DNA from: Gyrodactylus bullatarudis
Taxonomy: Eukaryota; Platyhelminthes; Monogenea; Gyrodactylidea; Gyrodactylidae
NCBI GenBank assembly: GCA_012064415.1
Contig: SSNU01000247.1
Location: 294,131-358,130 of the forward strand
DNA length: 64,000 bases
Reading direction: 5' to 3'
Made by a program: the position numbers and the translations under genes. The notes beneath the pieces were generated by a model. The model did not search any database. It worked only from the letters and a program-made list of their open reading frames with translations, and had not been told where the DNA came from. Positions within the stretch are counted from its first letter, which is position 1. Every line of letters starts with the position of its first letter. Shown here one piece after another: positions 1 to 12,880 of the stretch.

Positions 1-3000
1 GGCCTTTAAGTCTATATCTCTATCCTTACTTTTATTAATGAATTAAAAAAGCTAAACTTTTAACAATGCGTGATGAGGGGATGAGAAAAAAGAGAGACAA
101 AATCGTTATCTAGGGAAAGGGAAGAGAATATGTCTGTTGCTGATACATAAAAGATACTAAAGTAGTAAAAAAAGAAGCTTAAAAATAACTGCAGCATTGT
201 CCATCTCTGGATGGGGAAGAGATTTATTCTCTAATTCTGTAATAGTATTTTATCAATCAGATGGACACGTAGAAGAGGTGCTTTTTTTTATTTATCTACT
301 AATATGTATGTCCACATGTAAATCGTATTTTTATGGAGTTATTTTGGAAAAAGTAGCTCTCTTTCTATATATATAGATTGAACAGTAGAGTTTTAACCCC
401 CAACACTTCCTTCCATCATATTTCCCTTCAACAGTAAGTAAATGGACAATAAATATACTGTCAATATTCACTGAATGCAAGAAGGGAATTAATATTTCGT
501 CATAATACATTACAGAGAGAGAAAATTTTTTTTCAACATTCGGATGTACAAAGCTCATTTTAAAGAGAATTTTTCAAGTTCCTTTTATGTACCATGTATT
601 TTAAGTTTTGTTTAGATACCGCAAATGCCAATTTTTGAATTAGCGTCAAATATTTTTTTCTACTACAATCGATTAAAATCTAAATTTTGAGCCCTTTAGA
701 AGCAATTTTAAATAGAAATAGGTTCGTAAGGTATTTTTTATTAAAATTCCGATTAATTTGGAATATGTTCAAGTTGTTTGGGAAAATTTAATTTCGAATT
801 TAAATTTCATAAATGGCATTTTATCCAAGTTTGATCTAACAGATTCGCATAGAAGCCGAAACATTGTTTGGAAAAAAATATGAATAGAATTTCAATACGA
901 ATTAGTCGGTATCATCCTTACTTCATCTCTGACGTATCTGGTAACCGAGAAAATGATGCTATTTTTCGCCAACACATTCCCAAATACATATTATCTCAGA
1001 TAAAATTCTCAACTCTTATTAGTAGATATATCTATGCTATTTTTCAACAAATATGCCCCCTCCCCTGAGTTTCTGACCTGATGATTGCTGGCTGATAGAG
1101 CTAATTTTTTTCATTTTAATTGTGGTTGGACTATTGTAATTTGAACAGACCAAGGATAGAAAGATGAGTCTTTTTATGAGAAAATAATCAAGAAGGAACT
1201 ATAATTTAACTACTGATGGCACAAAACTTTATTCTTTAAAAACAAAAAAGTTTACTTTTAGACCTCTCTTAACTAGGGACTTTTTCTGGTCGTATAATAT
1301 ATACTAACTACTAATTAGTAGCACCAGATGGGTTTAATGGAAAACTTGAGTCAATCAGCTACAGTTGACATCAGAAACGAGTGAGCCAATGAATAATGAA
1401 TGAATTGAATTTATTAGTATATAATATTACAGGTCGAAGAAGCCCTATAGGAAGAGAATGTATAATGAGGGTAGAATATTTTGCCTACCTTGGAATACAA
1501 TTTGCAACACAGGGGACAGAGAGTGAGTGAGTGAGATGGGGAGAAATAGAGTGAATGAATTAATTCTCAAACACACTCCCTTTTAGGAAAGAGTAAGAGG
1601 AGGGGATGGATTAGGAAAGAATAATAATACCTTAATTTGTCTACAAAAATCCACCCATATGAATTCATGAGGAATAATAATAATAATAATGAGGGGCATA
1701 CCAAGATAAACACACCATGGAGAATATGGTTTTATTGAGAGGGAGAAGAAGTAGAGGAAGAAGAAGGGGCCTCTCAAAATGAAGAAGGAACACAGGAGTA
1801 ATGTGTGTGTAATAAGCAAGAAATACGAATGACTATGTGTACTCGTTAGTAGGGAAATTAGGAGGAGAGTAATTGTAACAATTGTATTAATGTATATTAT
1901 TATTACCCATGCTAAAATCATTTTATCAATAAATGATGAAGCAATAGAATTGACTAAATTAAAGAAAGAATTAAACTATTCCCACCCATCAGTACACAAA
2001 CACATTCGGAGTAAACGTATTGAGTATGATAGTAAATTTTCTTTGAATATTTTAATAATATGGTGGGAATTTTAACTGATTTAACTAGGTTTGAAAGAAA
2101 CAATGGCCTAATACTTGTCTAAAGATAAAAATGAGCTAAACGAATAACTTCCACAAGCACAAAAACCTTAACGCGAGAAAGTGGTTAGAGTAAAACAGTG
2201 TTTTCCCGTGGTTCACAATATAGGAAAATAGAAATATTTCAGACTACGATGTAGTAGAGAGAGAGAGAGAGTGATAATGAACATGATGTCAAGTGGAAAT
2301 TTGTTTATTGTTACTTGCTACAGTGCTACCGATAAGTGTTATAATAATTATTATAATAAGAAGAACAACAAGAACCAGATTTCAGATCAATCATAATTAG
2401 AAATACAGAGAAAAATACCAGCAAAAAATGACAGTTTGAGCATACGAGAGTGGTGGAGAAAAAAGATGAATGTACTCATATCATATACATAGAGATTGTG
2501 TGTATGTATGGGAAATGTGTTGAATTAGTCTTTTTTCTCTCTCTATTTATGACAAGAACAAAGTTTTCATTTCTATTATTGATCTGACAAATAATAAGAA
2601 TAATAGAAATGGATTTATTATAGAAAACTCAAATTAAAAATACAGAGAAGAAGAAGAAGTGGGGGTGGGCTGATTATGATGAAGAGTTAGAGGGGTAGGC
2701 TTCTGTATTGGGAGAAACACTTTGAGGTCACGTGTCGTGCCTACGTAAAATGTAAATAAAAGGGAAGAGAGGGGAGTAGTGAGCAGTTCTCACGAGTTAT
2801 TATTGTTTATTTTTTGCTTGTTTATCTTTTTATAGAAATGAAAAGTTGTTTTACGGAGTCGGTTAGATGGATTATGGATTCAGAGATCATGTAGGTGATC
2901 ATTTGATAGAGAATAAGAGAAAAAGCATAATTTCAATAGAAGATGTCAAATTTTGCATATTAAATTTTCAATAGCATAAAACCTGTTGAAGTGGCCAACC

Positions 3001-4499
3001 AAGTGAAAATGAATAATGTGAGCTTAGTTAATTCTAAATTTCTAGTTCCTAGAATCATATATAGGTTAAGAAAGAGGAGGTATTAACGAAGCAGAGACAG
3101 CTCACTAAAATTAAAGTCCAGTTGATAATAAGCCAAGGAAATAAGTCTGATTAATCACCTTCACCTTCAGAGAGGGAGGGGGGTGTTATGGCAGAACGAA
3201 GGGATGAATCAATAGCCAATAAAAGGAACACGTCCTTTTATACAACCATCTCTTTGAAGATTTCCATCCTGTTCTACTAGGTATAGATCTCTTTATTCTA
3301 TATTATTGCCTGGTTGGCGATGAAAAAATAAACAGAGTTTTTTATTGCAATACATAAGGGGAAAACCCCTAAAGGCAAACGAGGAGTAGTTTGCTGATAA
3401 ATAGAAAAGTTTATGAAAAGAATGTAATACGGATTTCTTTTTATCGATCCCCTCTGCTTTCAGGGTATAAAATCACTTTCTTTCTCTCTCTCTTTGAAAT
3501 ATTTATATGGGGTTAAGACAGTTCTGAGATGCGATCAGAAATCTCTAGTAAGATCAAAAATGGGTATGGTGGGATAGCAGTATAGTATTAAATGTATGAT
3601 GATTGTGAAATCTATTCTTATTTGTTTTGATTTATTGATAAAATTCACCAAAATATGAAAATTCAATTTAGTCATGAGTACTACACACTGTACGGTTGTG
3701 GTTGAAAAAGATTTTTTTTCAAAATTATTACATACTAATAAAAAATCAATGTTTAGAGTATTGAATATATTGTGTATATGGAAGGTAAACTTGTCTAATC
3801 TTTTGGTCCTGGATTTGGAGATTCAACTTTCAAGGAATAAAATAACAGAAATTAACACTTATTTCGATAGACTTCATTTTTGATTCCTGTTTCATGATCT
3901 AATTTTCAAGGGTGGAGTTCCATACTGAATTCTCTGGGAATAAAAGCTTACGATATTACTACTACCTGTAAAGAAGGCTTCTTCATGAAATGGACTGAGT
4001 AGATTTTATCTCGATTTTTAGTCTTCTCTCAAGTTTATGAAATAGGCCAGCTCATTTCAACACAAGAAGATGGTATATTTCTCAGCAGAAACATTCCCAA
4101 CTTGACAACAAGGAGAGAAAGTAAGAGTTTGATGAAACAATTCCCCTTGGCATGGTAGCAGGACTGCATTAAGGAAGAAATTCTTTTCCAAATTAAAGTG
4201 TAATTCAATATAGTATACGCTAACTCGAATACATATGGAATAGGGTAGAGTACTCAGTACCTCACACTCACCACACATGGTCCAGTGGAGCTAATCCCCT
4301 TTTTCATGAGTGTGACAATGGAAGGAGAAGAGATTGCCTCGAGGAATAACATTAGAGTTATTTAATCTCTCAACATGATATATTTGAAGGGACGTTTAGT
4401 CGATCAAGTTAATTTGTTTCGAGTTTTTCTATTTTATACAAAAATCCAGGTGATGGCAGCATAGATGTATAGGTTAAAGAGAGATTCTTTATTAATCTA
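1..4499. other. Gene-poor stretch with simple repeats
   Basis: I see no convincing exon on either strand. The open frames are short, low in complexity and have no recognisable family signature. The stretch contains AAT and GA/TC simple-sequence runs (for example around 1677-1690, 2257-2273 and 3480-3493) and part of a dispersed repeat at 538-872. A TATA-like AT-rich block followed about 30 bp later by AGCAGTTC (2754-2788) could be a promoter, but no coding exon could be tied to it. Confidence 0.5.
538..872 (+). repeat. Dispersed repeat R1, copy a
   Basis: About 330 bp that recur in inverted orientation at 25006-25345, inside an intron of the USP9X-like gene. Long matching blocks include the run reading ATTTTGAGCCCTTT and the CATTTTAAAGAGAATTTTTC block. 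The two copies differ by scattered substitutions and small indels, so they are old. No coding capacity or terminal structure is evident. The class of element is unknown. Confidence 0.75.
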
Positions 4500-4739
4500 C
4501 TAGGTTGTGCGATAAGTAATGGGACTGATTACAAAAACTGATTTTATTGAAAGAAAACTTGAGAAAGATCAATTGGATATCAGTGAAAATAGGTTTCTGA
4601 TTAATAAAGACATGTCTCCTAGAATTTGTAGTTTTCTAATCCCATATTCAAAGAATTCATCAAATTTAGAGTTGAGAAAGGGGATTTAATCCATTTTCTA
4701 TCATATCTTTTGATTTGGAAATTTTGACCTTGAGAAAAG

Positions 4740-4905
4740 GTTCTAGAGATTTGAATTGGGGATCAGACGGCGCAAGATGAAGACTATTAGGTAAATGACC
4801 TATGAAATCAAAGTGCTCCTCCTGAAAAAAAGTTTTAATCTCTTTTCCGAAATGGGGTTTTGTGTTGTCCTGAAGAGAAATGAGTCTTCAGAATTTCGGA
4901 TATTT
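4740..4905 (-). pseudogene. Mariner transposase fragment
   Basis: The minus-strand translation contains LQDNTKPHFGKEI and, further on, HLAPSD. These are the second and third aspartate regions of a mariner D,D34D catalytic triad. The flanking sequence is broken by stops, and the rest of the transposase is missing or disrupted. It lies within the mariner ends at 4500-6742. Confidence 0.75.
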
Positions 4906-4948
4906 TTATCCAAGACAAAATAAAACCTGAATGCTCTAGAATCTTTAA

Positions 4949-6478
4949 CCCTTTCGGTGCCGATGGAAATATATGTCCATCTATTTTAAACCTACATAAT
5001 TTCGTTATTTTTCAATTTTTTACAAAGATTTTTTTTTTCACTTAATCATGAGCTTTTAAACATTCTAATGATGTGTTTTTTAAACTATGTTCCATTTTTT
5101 TCTATTTCAAAATTGAAGATTTATTTAGAGAATTTTTTTTGATTTATTGAAAATTTTTATAATTTAGGTGACCAATAGAATTCAACCTTGACTTTATGAT
5201 GAAGCTTTATTGGATTACGTAACTCGATGGTAGAAAGAGTTATTAACCTTCAAACTACAGGACATATATGTCCAAACGGCACTTAAAGGTATGGATAGTG
5301 AAGCAACATATAAAGAAAAACTCTGAAAACTCTGATGAAGAATTAGAAGAGACTGAAGACCAAATTGATTATTTATGCTCGGCTCTTCCCTTATTCAATG
5401 AAACTCCTCTACAGGAAACGGTCCAAACTGTACCGATTATCCAAAACATGAGAGATACAAGATTACATCCAAAAGTCAACATTACTTTCTCCCCAGATTA
5501 GATCAAACCGTTTGGGTCTTACTGGAAAATCTTTATTACAAGATAAAGATCTCAAGAAAAAAGGCAGAGGCAGCTACGATTTACTCTATTCGGAGTCTGA
5601 AAAACTTTACTTTCACTTCAACTTTTGCTGGTGCTGAGCCCATTTCAAATATTAAACGCTGGTCCTCCAAAAGCAGTAAAAGAATAGATGTACCCTATCC
5701 CGAAATCGTATCAGTTTATAAAAAGTCAATGGGTGGTGTTGATCTATTCGATTCTTTCATGTCTAGATACCAGCCAAACCACAGAGCAAAAAATTGGTAA
5801 GACTTTTTTTATTAACAATTATTATTTTAGGTACTTTGCTATATTCCAATGGGTTCTATTTGCATCAATCGTTAACTCTTGGCTGCTTTACAAAAGAAAT
5901 AATGACAAGGAAGACTGTCTTGATTTACTGAACTTCCAACTAAATTTATCAGATGATTTAATCAAACAAGGCTTCGCAGAAATGAAGAAGTTTAAAATTC
6001 CCGTATCTGAAGAAGAAGGATGTACCACTCGCTCAAGAAAAAGTCTTAGGAAAAGTAATGAATCAATGCTTCAATTGTCCTGTGAGTCAGTTGCTTCTAT
6101 GAAACATCTCCCAGCCAGAGTTGAGAATCCCAATTCACGCAAAGGCTGTTCAATCTGCAAAAGAAAGATATCTACCTATTGTATAACTTGTAACATGTTT
6201 TATTGTATTTCAAATGAAGAAAGCTGCTTTGTAATAGCTCACTCTTGAAAAAATGCTGTTTATTCTGTATATTTTTGTTGATTTCATATAAAAATTAAAC
6301 AGTTGAAAATTGTTACCCTTAAGGGCCGTTTGGACATATATGTCCATTAAAATATCTAGTGGAAGAAGTTGGAATTCAAAAATTTCGTTTTTCTAAATTT
6401 TATCAAAAAAAATTCTAAGAAACATGCAAAAAGAATTAGAAAGCTATCTTTATTGGTTTTCAAACGGCATCGAAAGGG
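4949..6478 (+). mobile_element. Non-autonomous piggyBac element nested in mariner
   Basis: Flanked on both sides by TTAA (4945-4948 and 6479-6482), the exact piggyBac target duplication. The terminal inverted repeats start CCCTTTCGGTGCCG on the left and CCCTTTCGATGCCG on the right (one mismatch in 14). A 21 bp perfect subterminal inverted repeat lies at 5260-5280 and 6325-6345, built around the palindrome GGACATATATGTCC. At 1530 bp it is shorter than autonomous piggyBacs because the middle of the transposase gene is deleted. It inserted into an existing mariner copy, so it is the younger of the two. Confidence 0.92.
5268..6248 (+). pseudogene. piggyBac transposase, internally deleted
   Basis: The N-terminal piece (5268-5501) is acidic, as in piggyBac transposases. 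It is followed by sequence reading DLKKKGRGSYD, then after a frame change TFTSTFAGAEP, VPYPEIV and MGGVDLFDSFMSRY, the conserved C-terminal part of the DDE_Tnp_1_7 domain. The end holds a cysteine-rich zinc-finger-like tail with CSICKRK, CITCNMFYC. Most of the central catalytic core is missing. A 34 nt GT-AG segment (5797-5830) splits the codon of the W in AKNWYFAIFQW and must be removed to keep the frame. At least one other indel (about 5600) and a stop (5499-5501) disable it. Confidence 0.85.
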
Positions 6479-7173
6479 TTAAAATAGGATTTATGCATTT
6501 GTAAGTTCTCTGATGACCCAGTTCCCAAGTAATACGCCCATCTGGCAATCTGCCGAAAACCTTTCTAATCAAAATACTCAAAAATATTGATGCTTTTCAA
6601 TTCTAGAAATATCTATTAAGTTCAAAAAAATAGAGTGATTGATTATCTTTCTAATGGTACCAAATTTTTTCGAATTGATATTAGTTTTGAAGGATAAAAT
6701 TTTTGTTCAAGTTGGAGTCCCATTACTTATCGCACAACCTAATATACAAACCCAATCTATGTGTTCAAAAAAACTATTCGTATAACCTTCAACTAGCCTG
6801 GCCTATGGGAGGTTTTTCACTGTTGCAATTTATTGGAGAGTTTTGGTTTTTTTCAGCTTACATATCATTCTAATTTTATTCATCTTGACATTTCATTGTG
6901 GATAAAAGTATCCGAGATTCTGAAGAGTCAAATCTCTCAAGGAAAACGTGAGAGTTTAGACTTTAGAAAAAAAGAGGTCTAAAGTTTATTTCAGGAGGAT
7001 AACTTTAATGTCTCAGGTCATCTCCCATATTGTCCTCCGACTGGTAATCATTTCGAATCTCGAGAACTTTCTAAATCAGAAGAATTATTTTGCTGGTGAG
7101 ATTAAAAGACTAAAAATTCATCGGGAAGCTGATTTCCAATTCAACTCGATATATGGTAATCAATCTTTGTATA

Positions 7174-7203
7174 TTCAGTCCCATTAGAAAATCGCACAAC
7201 CTA
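7174..7203. repeat. Solitary mariner-type terminal repeat
   Basis: The sequence AGTCCCATTA then ATCGCACAACCTAA matches the right end of the mariner copy that ends at 6742, with a few substitutions in the middle. No opposite end was found in an obvious position. It is probably the remnant of a second copy that was next to the first, or of a larger rearranged unit. Confidence 0.6.
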
Positions 7204-7253
7204 ACCAGTAAGGGGTCTTGTTGTTTTTTTTCGATTCAGCAGCCTATCCTAGA

Positions 7254-7573
7254 CATTAGAGTAGGCCAAATTTTTCAACTTTTTCCAGCCTTAATCTCTT
7301 TTGAAGATGATCAAAAACTAAGCATTTTTCGAGTTTATTCTGATATACAAAATCTCGATTGAAGATGACAATTTTTGAACAGGCGCCAAGATTTTTTCAA
7401 TGAACTTCACTACGAGAAAGGACAAAATTGATATTTTTTGAATAGTTTTTGCAACATTTTGAATAAAAATAGGGCTTTTAGTAAAAATTGAGTGTTCTTT
7501 CACATGTCGGAAGAAAGTCCCAGGAAATTAGAGAAATGTTGACGAATTTAGCGAAAATGGGATTTTTGTAGAA
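7254..7573 (+). repeat. Dispersed repeat R2, copy a
   Basis: About 320 bp repeated in inverted orientation at 49889-50229, inside the long intron of the first AGPAT5-like gene. Strong blocks include GAACACTCAATTTTTACTAA (read on the minus strand of this copy) and TCCTGGGACTTTCTTCCGAC. The two copies differ by small indels and base changes. There is no coding capacity. The family is unknown. Confidence 0.75.
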
Positions 7574-10550
7574 AATTGTTCGGGGAAAATAAAATTTTGT
7601 ATTATCCTACTACACACTCTAGTAGAGATTGCCAATGTTCTCTCGTCTATTGGTTATAATTCTTTTAATTAAAAAAAATAAATCTGTTCAGATGAATATA
7701 AGGTATCGCCTTGAGGGAAATTTGAATTTAAAAGATTTTAAATCCCAATAGGCACATGGTAACAGAGGAATGTTTTTGAAACTTTTAATTGACAGAAGTT
7801 TTCTCATTTGGAATCGTTATTATGTATTTTTGTATTGTTATTCTTTAGTTTGTAATTGATTGACAAGGAGAAGAAGACAATCAAATCACTTGGTTTTTTC
7901 TGCAACTGCTTATTCTTCCTTTTTTTGCTTCTGTCCCCTCCCATATCAGACCAACCTAGCTACATTTATGAATCATTTCAGCAAGTTTTTCCATTCCAAA
8001 AGGAAAAACAGGGATAACATAGAGTGAACTAGTCTTTTGAACAGGGGAGTGGGGGGGTGGAGAATGCCTGTTCTTGTTCCATGTGTGGGATGATAATCTG
8101 AGAGATCTTTTGATGGAGATAAAAAAAATTCAACTTCAAAGATGATGATGATACGTACAATCACTCTCTTTCATCAGCTAAAGTAGAGAAGAAGTACACG
8201 TAGAGTTATATAGCCACATGTAGAAGCAATCTATATCTGTATTGTATTATTATTATTAGAGACTATTATGGGCTGTGTGTAAAAAGGGGAAAAGGCTAGT
8301 GAAAATGAAAGCAGTGGACACTGGGAAAGATAATCTCTCTTTCTCTCTCTAGGTCTCTTATCTGAGAGGAGAGAATAACAGGAGAATTTAATGCAAGACT
8401 AGAGTTGATCTTTATTATTACAAAAGAAACACAACTTTACTTATTTCTCTCCGGATAAGTAAGGAACAAAAATATCTTACTGATTCCCATTATAATGGAA
8501 TACAACCCGTTAAAATAATGAAATATCAGAAAAAAATGCACCAAATTAAGACAAATGATTCAAATTTGGTCACAAAAATTTCTGAGAAATACATCATTTT
8601 CGAGAAAAAGTTAGACTCATTATAATGACGAATTATTGTAAACTTTGTGTTGATGTACCAAATGTACCAGAATTAAATTGCTCAAAAATTATCTGAGATC
8701 ATAAACAAAGAAAAAGTTGAAATTTGGCATATTTTCGAAATTCAAAAAATATGGCCAGTTTTGTCAGATGTAAGATATTTCGAAAGGCTTATTGAAACCA
8801 ATAATTTCAGTCAACCATTTTCTATCAAGAGTAGAGAACGTCATCTGAGAGAGATAGATCAAGCAAGGGCCTGATTTACTTTGTTTTGATCAGAATTTGA
8901 CACCAATTTGTACAAGAGGAAGAGAGACGAATGGGATTATTTGTTACAAACAAATTTTTGCCTATTCTTCCCAAAGGAAATGGTTACATTATCAACAATT
9001 ATATTGGATGACACATTGTGAAAAAGTTCTCAAAACTAACTATAACTACTCATAGTCATTTACATTTTGGATAAAAAGAGTTGAGTTGACAGAATAAAAT
9101 GGATGGGGAGTACCTGTGACCTTCTTCCCTCCTAAACACCAAAGGTTATGAGAATACAAACTGAGTTCATCCCATTCAAATTCGTTCAAGTGTGCAGAGG
9201 AATTATTATGAATTACTAACACATAATTTTCTCAAAGAATAATTTATTTTACATGTTCTCAAAAAAGAATGCAATTATAGTTAGTGTAAGATGGTCCTTT
9301 AAAGTGTATAATACACATGTGTTGAGTGTTATGGCCTCTAGGGGGTCAGCTCATGGTCTAAATCATTATTTTCATGAGATAAATGTTTTTAGACATTAAT
9401 CCTTCATATATCATTGTTACACCATTTTCTTGAGAGATAATTCAAACTGAAAGATACTTGAAATACTCTTTTGATCTCTCATCAAAAAAGAAATTTATTA
9501 AGCTACAATAATAATAAGTATAATTCATAAAGATGGCTTTTCACTGATTCCAGCCAAAGATCCTTAAAGAAGGGCGAATTATTGAAAATGTAGTTAAATA
9601 TTTAGACCTCAGAAAGGAATTATATAATATGTATTGTGAAACAATAGCTATAGATTTCAAATATTCAATCGCCCGATCGATATCTCTCACAGTTTAGAAG
9701 ATAACTAGTTTTAGAGCCAAAAAAATGTTACTAATTCTAACCTATATCTTTTTAAGGATAAGTCAGCTTTCAAAAAGGAATTCAGATTCGGAATCACCAT
9801 AATTATTTCGGCCAGGTTACAAATTTTCTCATTTGTGAGATGGAAAAAAAATTTTTGACATGAAGGGTTTAGTCTACTACAAGCAGAGTTTGCAAATAAA
9901 CAGATATAAATGATTTTATTCATGTTAAAACCTACTATCAGATTTATCTGAGAACAAGGGTAGAAATTTTCAAAAAATTCAACGGAGTTACAATATTAGT
10001 GTGTTGACTATTTTTAAGATCTCAAAAAATTTGAAAAGTATTATTTTTTCCATTTCAAAATACATACATTTTAAGACGTTATAACTTTGAACCCTGATGA
10101 CAGAGCAGAAAAAATTACAGTAAGATTTAGGAAAAATTAACGAACATCACAACATTTTTAAATTTAGTCCTCTTTTTTAACGGAAACTAGGGAGTATAAA
10201 GACTTCATTGGAAGCATCAAATAGAAAAGTTTTCAGGGATAAAAATTCTCATGTTAGATTAAAAGATTTCTCAAAGCAGACCCTATGATAAAATGATTAA
10301 AATGTTGTGAATTCTTTAGGCCTTTTTGATCTGGGACTAACGAGGGGATATAAATTTTATGTAGACATAGAAAGAGTAACAGAGACATTAAAAGGGTTTA
10401 TAAAAACTCTCAATGTTTTTAATGTTTTCATTTACATAATACATGATAGAGAAATGAATGCAATTAGTGCTGTGGATGTAGCCATTAGTCGTTTGTGGTG
10501 AATAAAACGACAATTATTATTCATATTCTCATAATAACAATACTCACCCT

Positions 10551-10570
10551 GATGATGATGATGATGATGA
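10551..10570 (+). repeat. GAT trinucleotide microsatellite
   Basis: An uninterrupted GAT run of about six units in non-coding sequence. Similar short GA, GT and AAT tracts are scattered through the gene-poor first 17 kb. No function can be assigned. Confidence 0.8.
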
Positions 10571-12129
10571 TAATTATGGATTTGTGTAATTGTGTGTGAG
10601 GTTAGTTAATCCAGCATTAAAAGGAGGGTTTGTCTATGAGGCAGCGACAATTCAATTGGGTTGTGTGTAAACTGGTTGTCTCACTTGATAGTCTTACGTA
10701 ACGAGAAAAATATGGCTATAATTCTTTAGTACACTTGTCTGTGGTACTGTAGTATTTATTATAAAAGCTATCCTTTATTTTTGATGGACAGATTTCAAAA
10801 TACCAAATCAACCAATCAGATTGCTACTTGGGATTAACACACATACACGCTCACAATGTATGCATAGATTAGATTTCAATGTACAGTAAAATGTATTTAA
10901 CGTGATATATGGACACATGTGTGTGTGTGAGTGTATATTCATTCATTCACTACTCTATTCATTAATAACTTAACTACAAATTATTCTGAGTAGTAGTGTA
11001 GTTTATTCTTCTCTATAAATGTAACAATTACAATTATCCTTTCATGTGATGAATTCTATTTCAAGGTTAAACTGTCGTGATTATTATTATTAAGCATAAT
11101 CCCACACGCATAAGAGTTTGAATAGGACCCCCATTCTTTCATATATTCCAGAGCGTTGAGAAAAACTCTATACGTACGTGGAAAATTACTAAGATACTTT
11201 CACTCTAATAATAAGAAAGATAAACATTGTTTTTTTCTTCAATTTTTAATTTTGAATATATAGTAGTAAGCAAAGTTTCATTTCCTGGATTGATTGAAGA
11301 AATAGAGGACGAAGGATTAATTAAATTTCACAAATTTCTATGTAAACTCTGTTATCGTCGTCTCTTCACACACAGAGAGTGTGTTATGTACACCAGGGGA
11401 AGAAACAAGATGAAATTTTAATTTTTACTTCTTGATTGGAAAAGAAATGAAAAACAGAATGAAAACTAATATCACGTACAATTCATCCCCCTTTTGGATA
11501 GCTTGATCTCATGTCTTTTTTCTCTCTTAAGAAAAGACGACATTTTTCTTGTCAACTAAAAGAAAGTTACATAAAACAATAAATAAGGTAAGAAAAAGAC
11601 GCAGGAGTGAAAGAGAGCTATGAGAGGGAAAAAAGGATATTTCCACTGACTGACAAAGCACACATGAGATGCCTTCATTGATGATGTAATTCTATAATAT
11701 CAAGGAAAGAATGAAGACTTTCCTCTCGTGACATTCTTCCTCAAGTTCAGTCATTCGTAATTTGTAACAAGAGAGAGAGAGATTCTTATGGATACTATGC
11801 ACTGGTTTTATTCAAATTTACACTTTTCTATCATGAAAATTCGATTAGTCTTTCTACGAATCTCTAGTTTTCAGTAGCATCCTGATAGGTCCAGTTAAAC
11901 AAATCAAGTCCTCTTGGGACAGTCATTCTTTCCTTTAGATTTGATCAGTATTTCAGATTTGGACCAATAGAAATACTTTTTAGGTTTTTAGATAAAATTA
12001 AAGACATTTCAAAATGCTAGGGTCTCAAATAGATAGAGTATTCAATTTAAATTTCCAAAAACCCTGGCGATGAAAGCACAGATGTAGCCAAAAATCAAAA
12101 ATCTTCTATGTTTTATCCATAAAATTTTA

Positions 12130-12880
12130 TTAGGTTGTGTGAAAAGTTCTCGGAAAAATCAGTCACTTGTTATTAATGAACATTTTTATTTACAAAGTTT
12201 TATACATCAAAATGATCTCCATTTTTTTCTACACACTTCTGCCACCTTTCTGAAAGCATATCTATGCCTCTTTTCCAAAATTCTTGGGGTTTCTGTGCAA
12301 AATACTCATCAAGAGAATTCAAAACCTCATCTCTTGAGATTTTTCCCTTCAGATGATGTTGTAGCGAGCGGAAAAGGTGATAATCTGTAGGAGTGAGATC
12401 TGGACTGTAAGGTGAATGTTCCAGAACATCAACATTTGACTCCTCAAAAAATCTTTTCGCTTGTTGCGAAACATGAGGTCTTGCATTATCCTGCAAAAAA
12501 GTTATTCTTCCGAAACTCCCTCAACCTCTCTTGCATTGCCCTAAATGACTGGATGTAATGATCGGTATTGACAGTGTGATTAGGCTTCAGAAGTTCATAA
12601 TAAATGATTTCTCTACGACACCAGAAAATCGTGATCATGACCTTCTTTGCAAACCGATTTGGGTTCGGTTGAGTACACTTCTCACCAACCTTATGCCATG
12701 ATCTCTTGCGGCTAGGATCCTTCAGAAATATCCATTTTTCATCTGTTGTAACGACATTAATCAAAAAATTGTCGTAACTCAGGCGATGCAGAAGTCTTCT
12801 GCAACATTCGACTCTCTTCCTCTTCTGAGCATCAGTGAGATCATGCGGGACAAACTGATCGAAGGAATTTGTGAAATTCT
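12130..12880 (-). mobile_element. 5'-truncated mariner element
   Basis: The transposase-distal end is present: a terminal repeat starting TTAGGTTGTGTGAAAAG at 12130, preceded by TA (12128-12129). The opposite end is missing. Transposase similarity stops around 12860-12880, where unrelated sequence begins. This family differs from the copy at 4500: the terminal repeat diverges after about 11 bp and the protein is different. Only about 750 bp of a usual 1.3 kb remain. Confidence 0.85.
12200..12880 (-). pseudogene. Mariner transposase, truncated and frameshifted
   Basis: Two minus-strand frames together give the C-terminal two thirds of a mariner transposase: VPHDLTDAQKRKRVECC, then TTDEKWI (first Asp), QDNARPH (second Asp) and SPDLTPTDYHLF (third Asp). 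Exactly 34 residues separate the second and third Asp, the D,D34D signature. A one-base frameshift lies at about 12490-12510, just before the FLQDNARPH motif. The N-terminal DNA-binding region is missing, so this copy cannot be active. The C-terminal tail (RWQKCVEKNG) is typical of the family. Confidence 0.9.

Larger units (their letters stand above)
4500..6742 (-). mobile_element. Decayed mariner element, interrupted by a piggyBac
   Basis: The ends are perfect 26 bp inverted repeats (4501-4526 and 6716-6741) beginning TAGGTTGTGCGATAAG, flanked by TA dinucleotides, the mariner target duplication. The mariner part is only 449 + 260 bp once the piggyBac insertion is removed, far below the usual 1.3 kb, so most of the transposase gene is gone. 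On the minus strand about 4740-4905 still encodes the end of the catalytic core: LQDNTKPH, then about 34 residues later LAPSD. No intact frame remains. The copy is dead but datable relative to the piggyBac inside it. Confidence 0.85.
6743..12127. other. Gene-poor stretch with repeat fragments
   Basis: No exon could be supported. It contains a solitary mariner-type terminal repeat near 7174-7203, the dispersed repeat R2 (7254-7573), GA/TC and TTA microsatellites and a GAT trinucleotide run at 10551-10570. The open frames here are short and AT-driven, without family signatures. Some could be regulatory sequence of a gene outside the window, but nothing shows this. Confidence 0.5.

Noticed and set aside
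1583..1921. 112-codon minus-strand frame rich in Ile, Leu and Ser
   Set aside because: Hydrophobic only because it translates GA- and AAT-rich simple sequence. No splice or family support.
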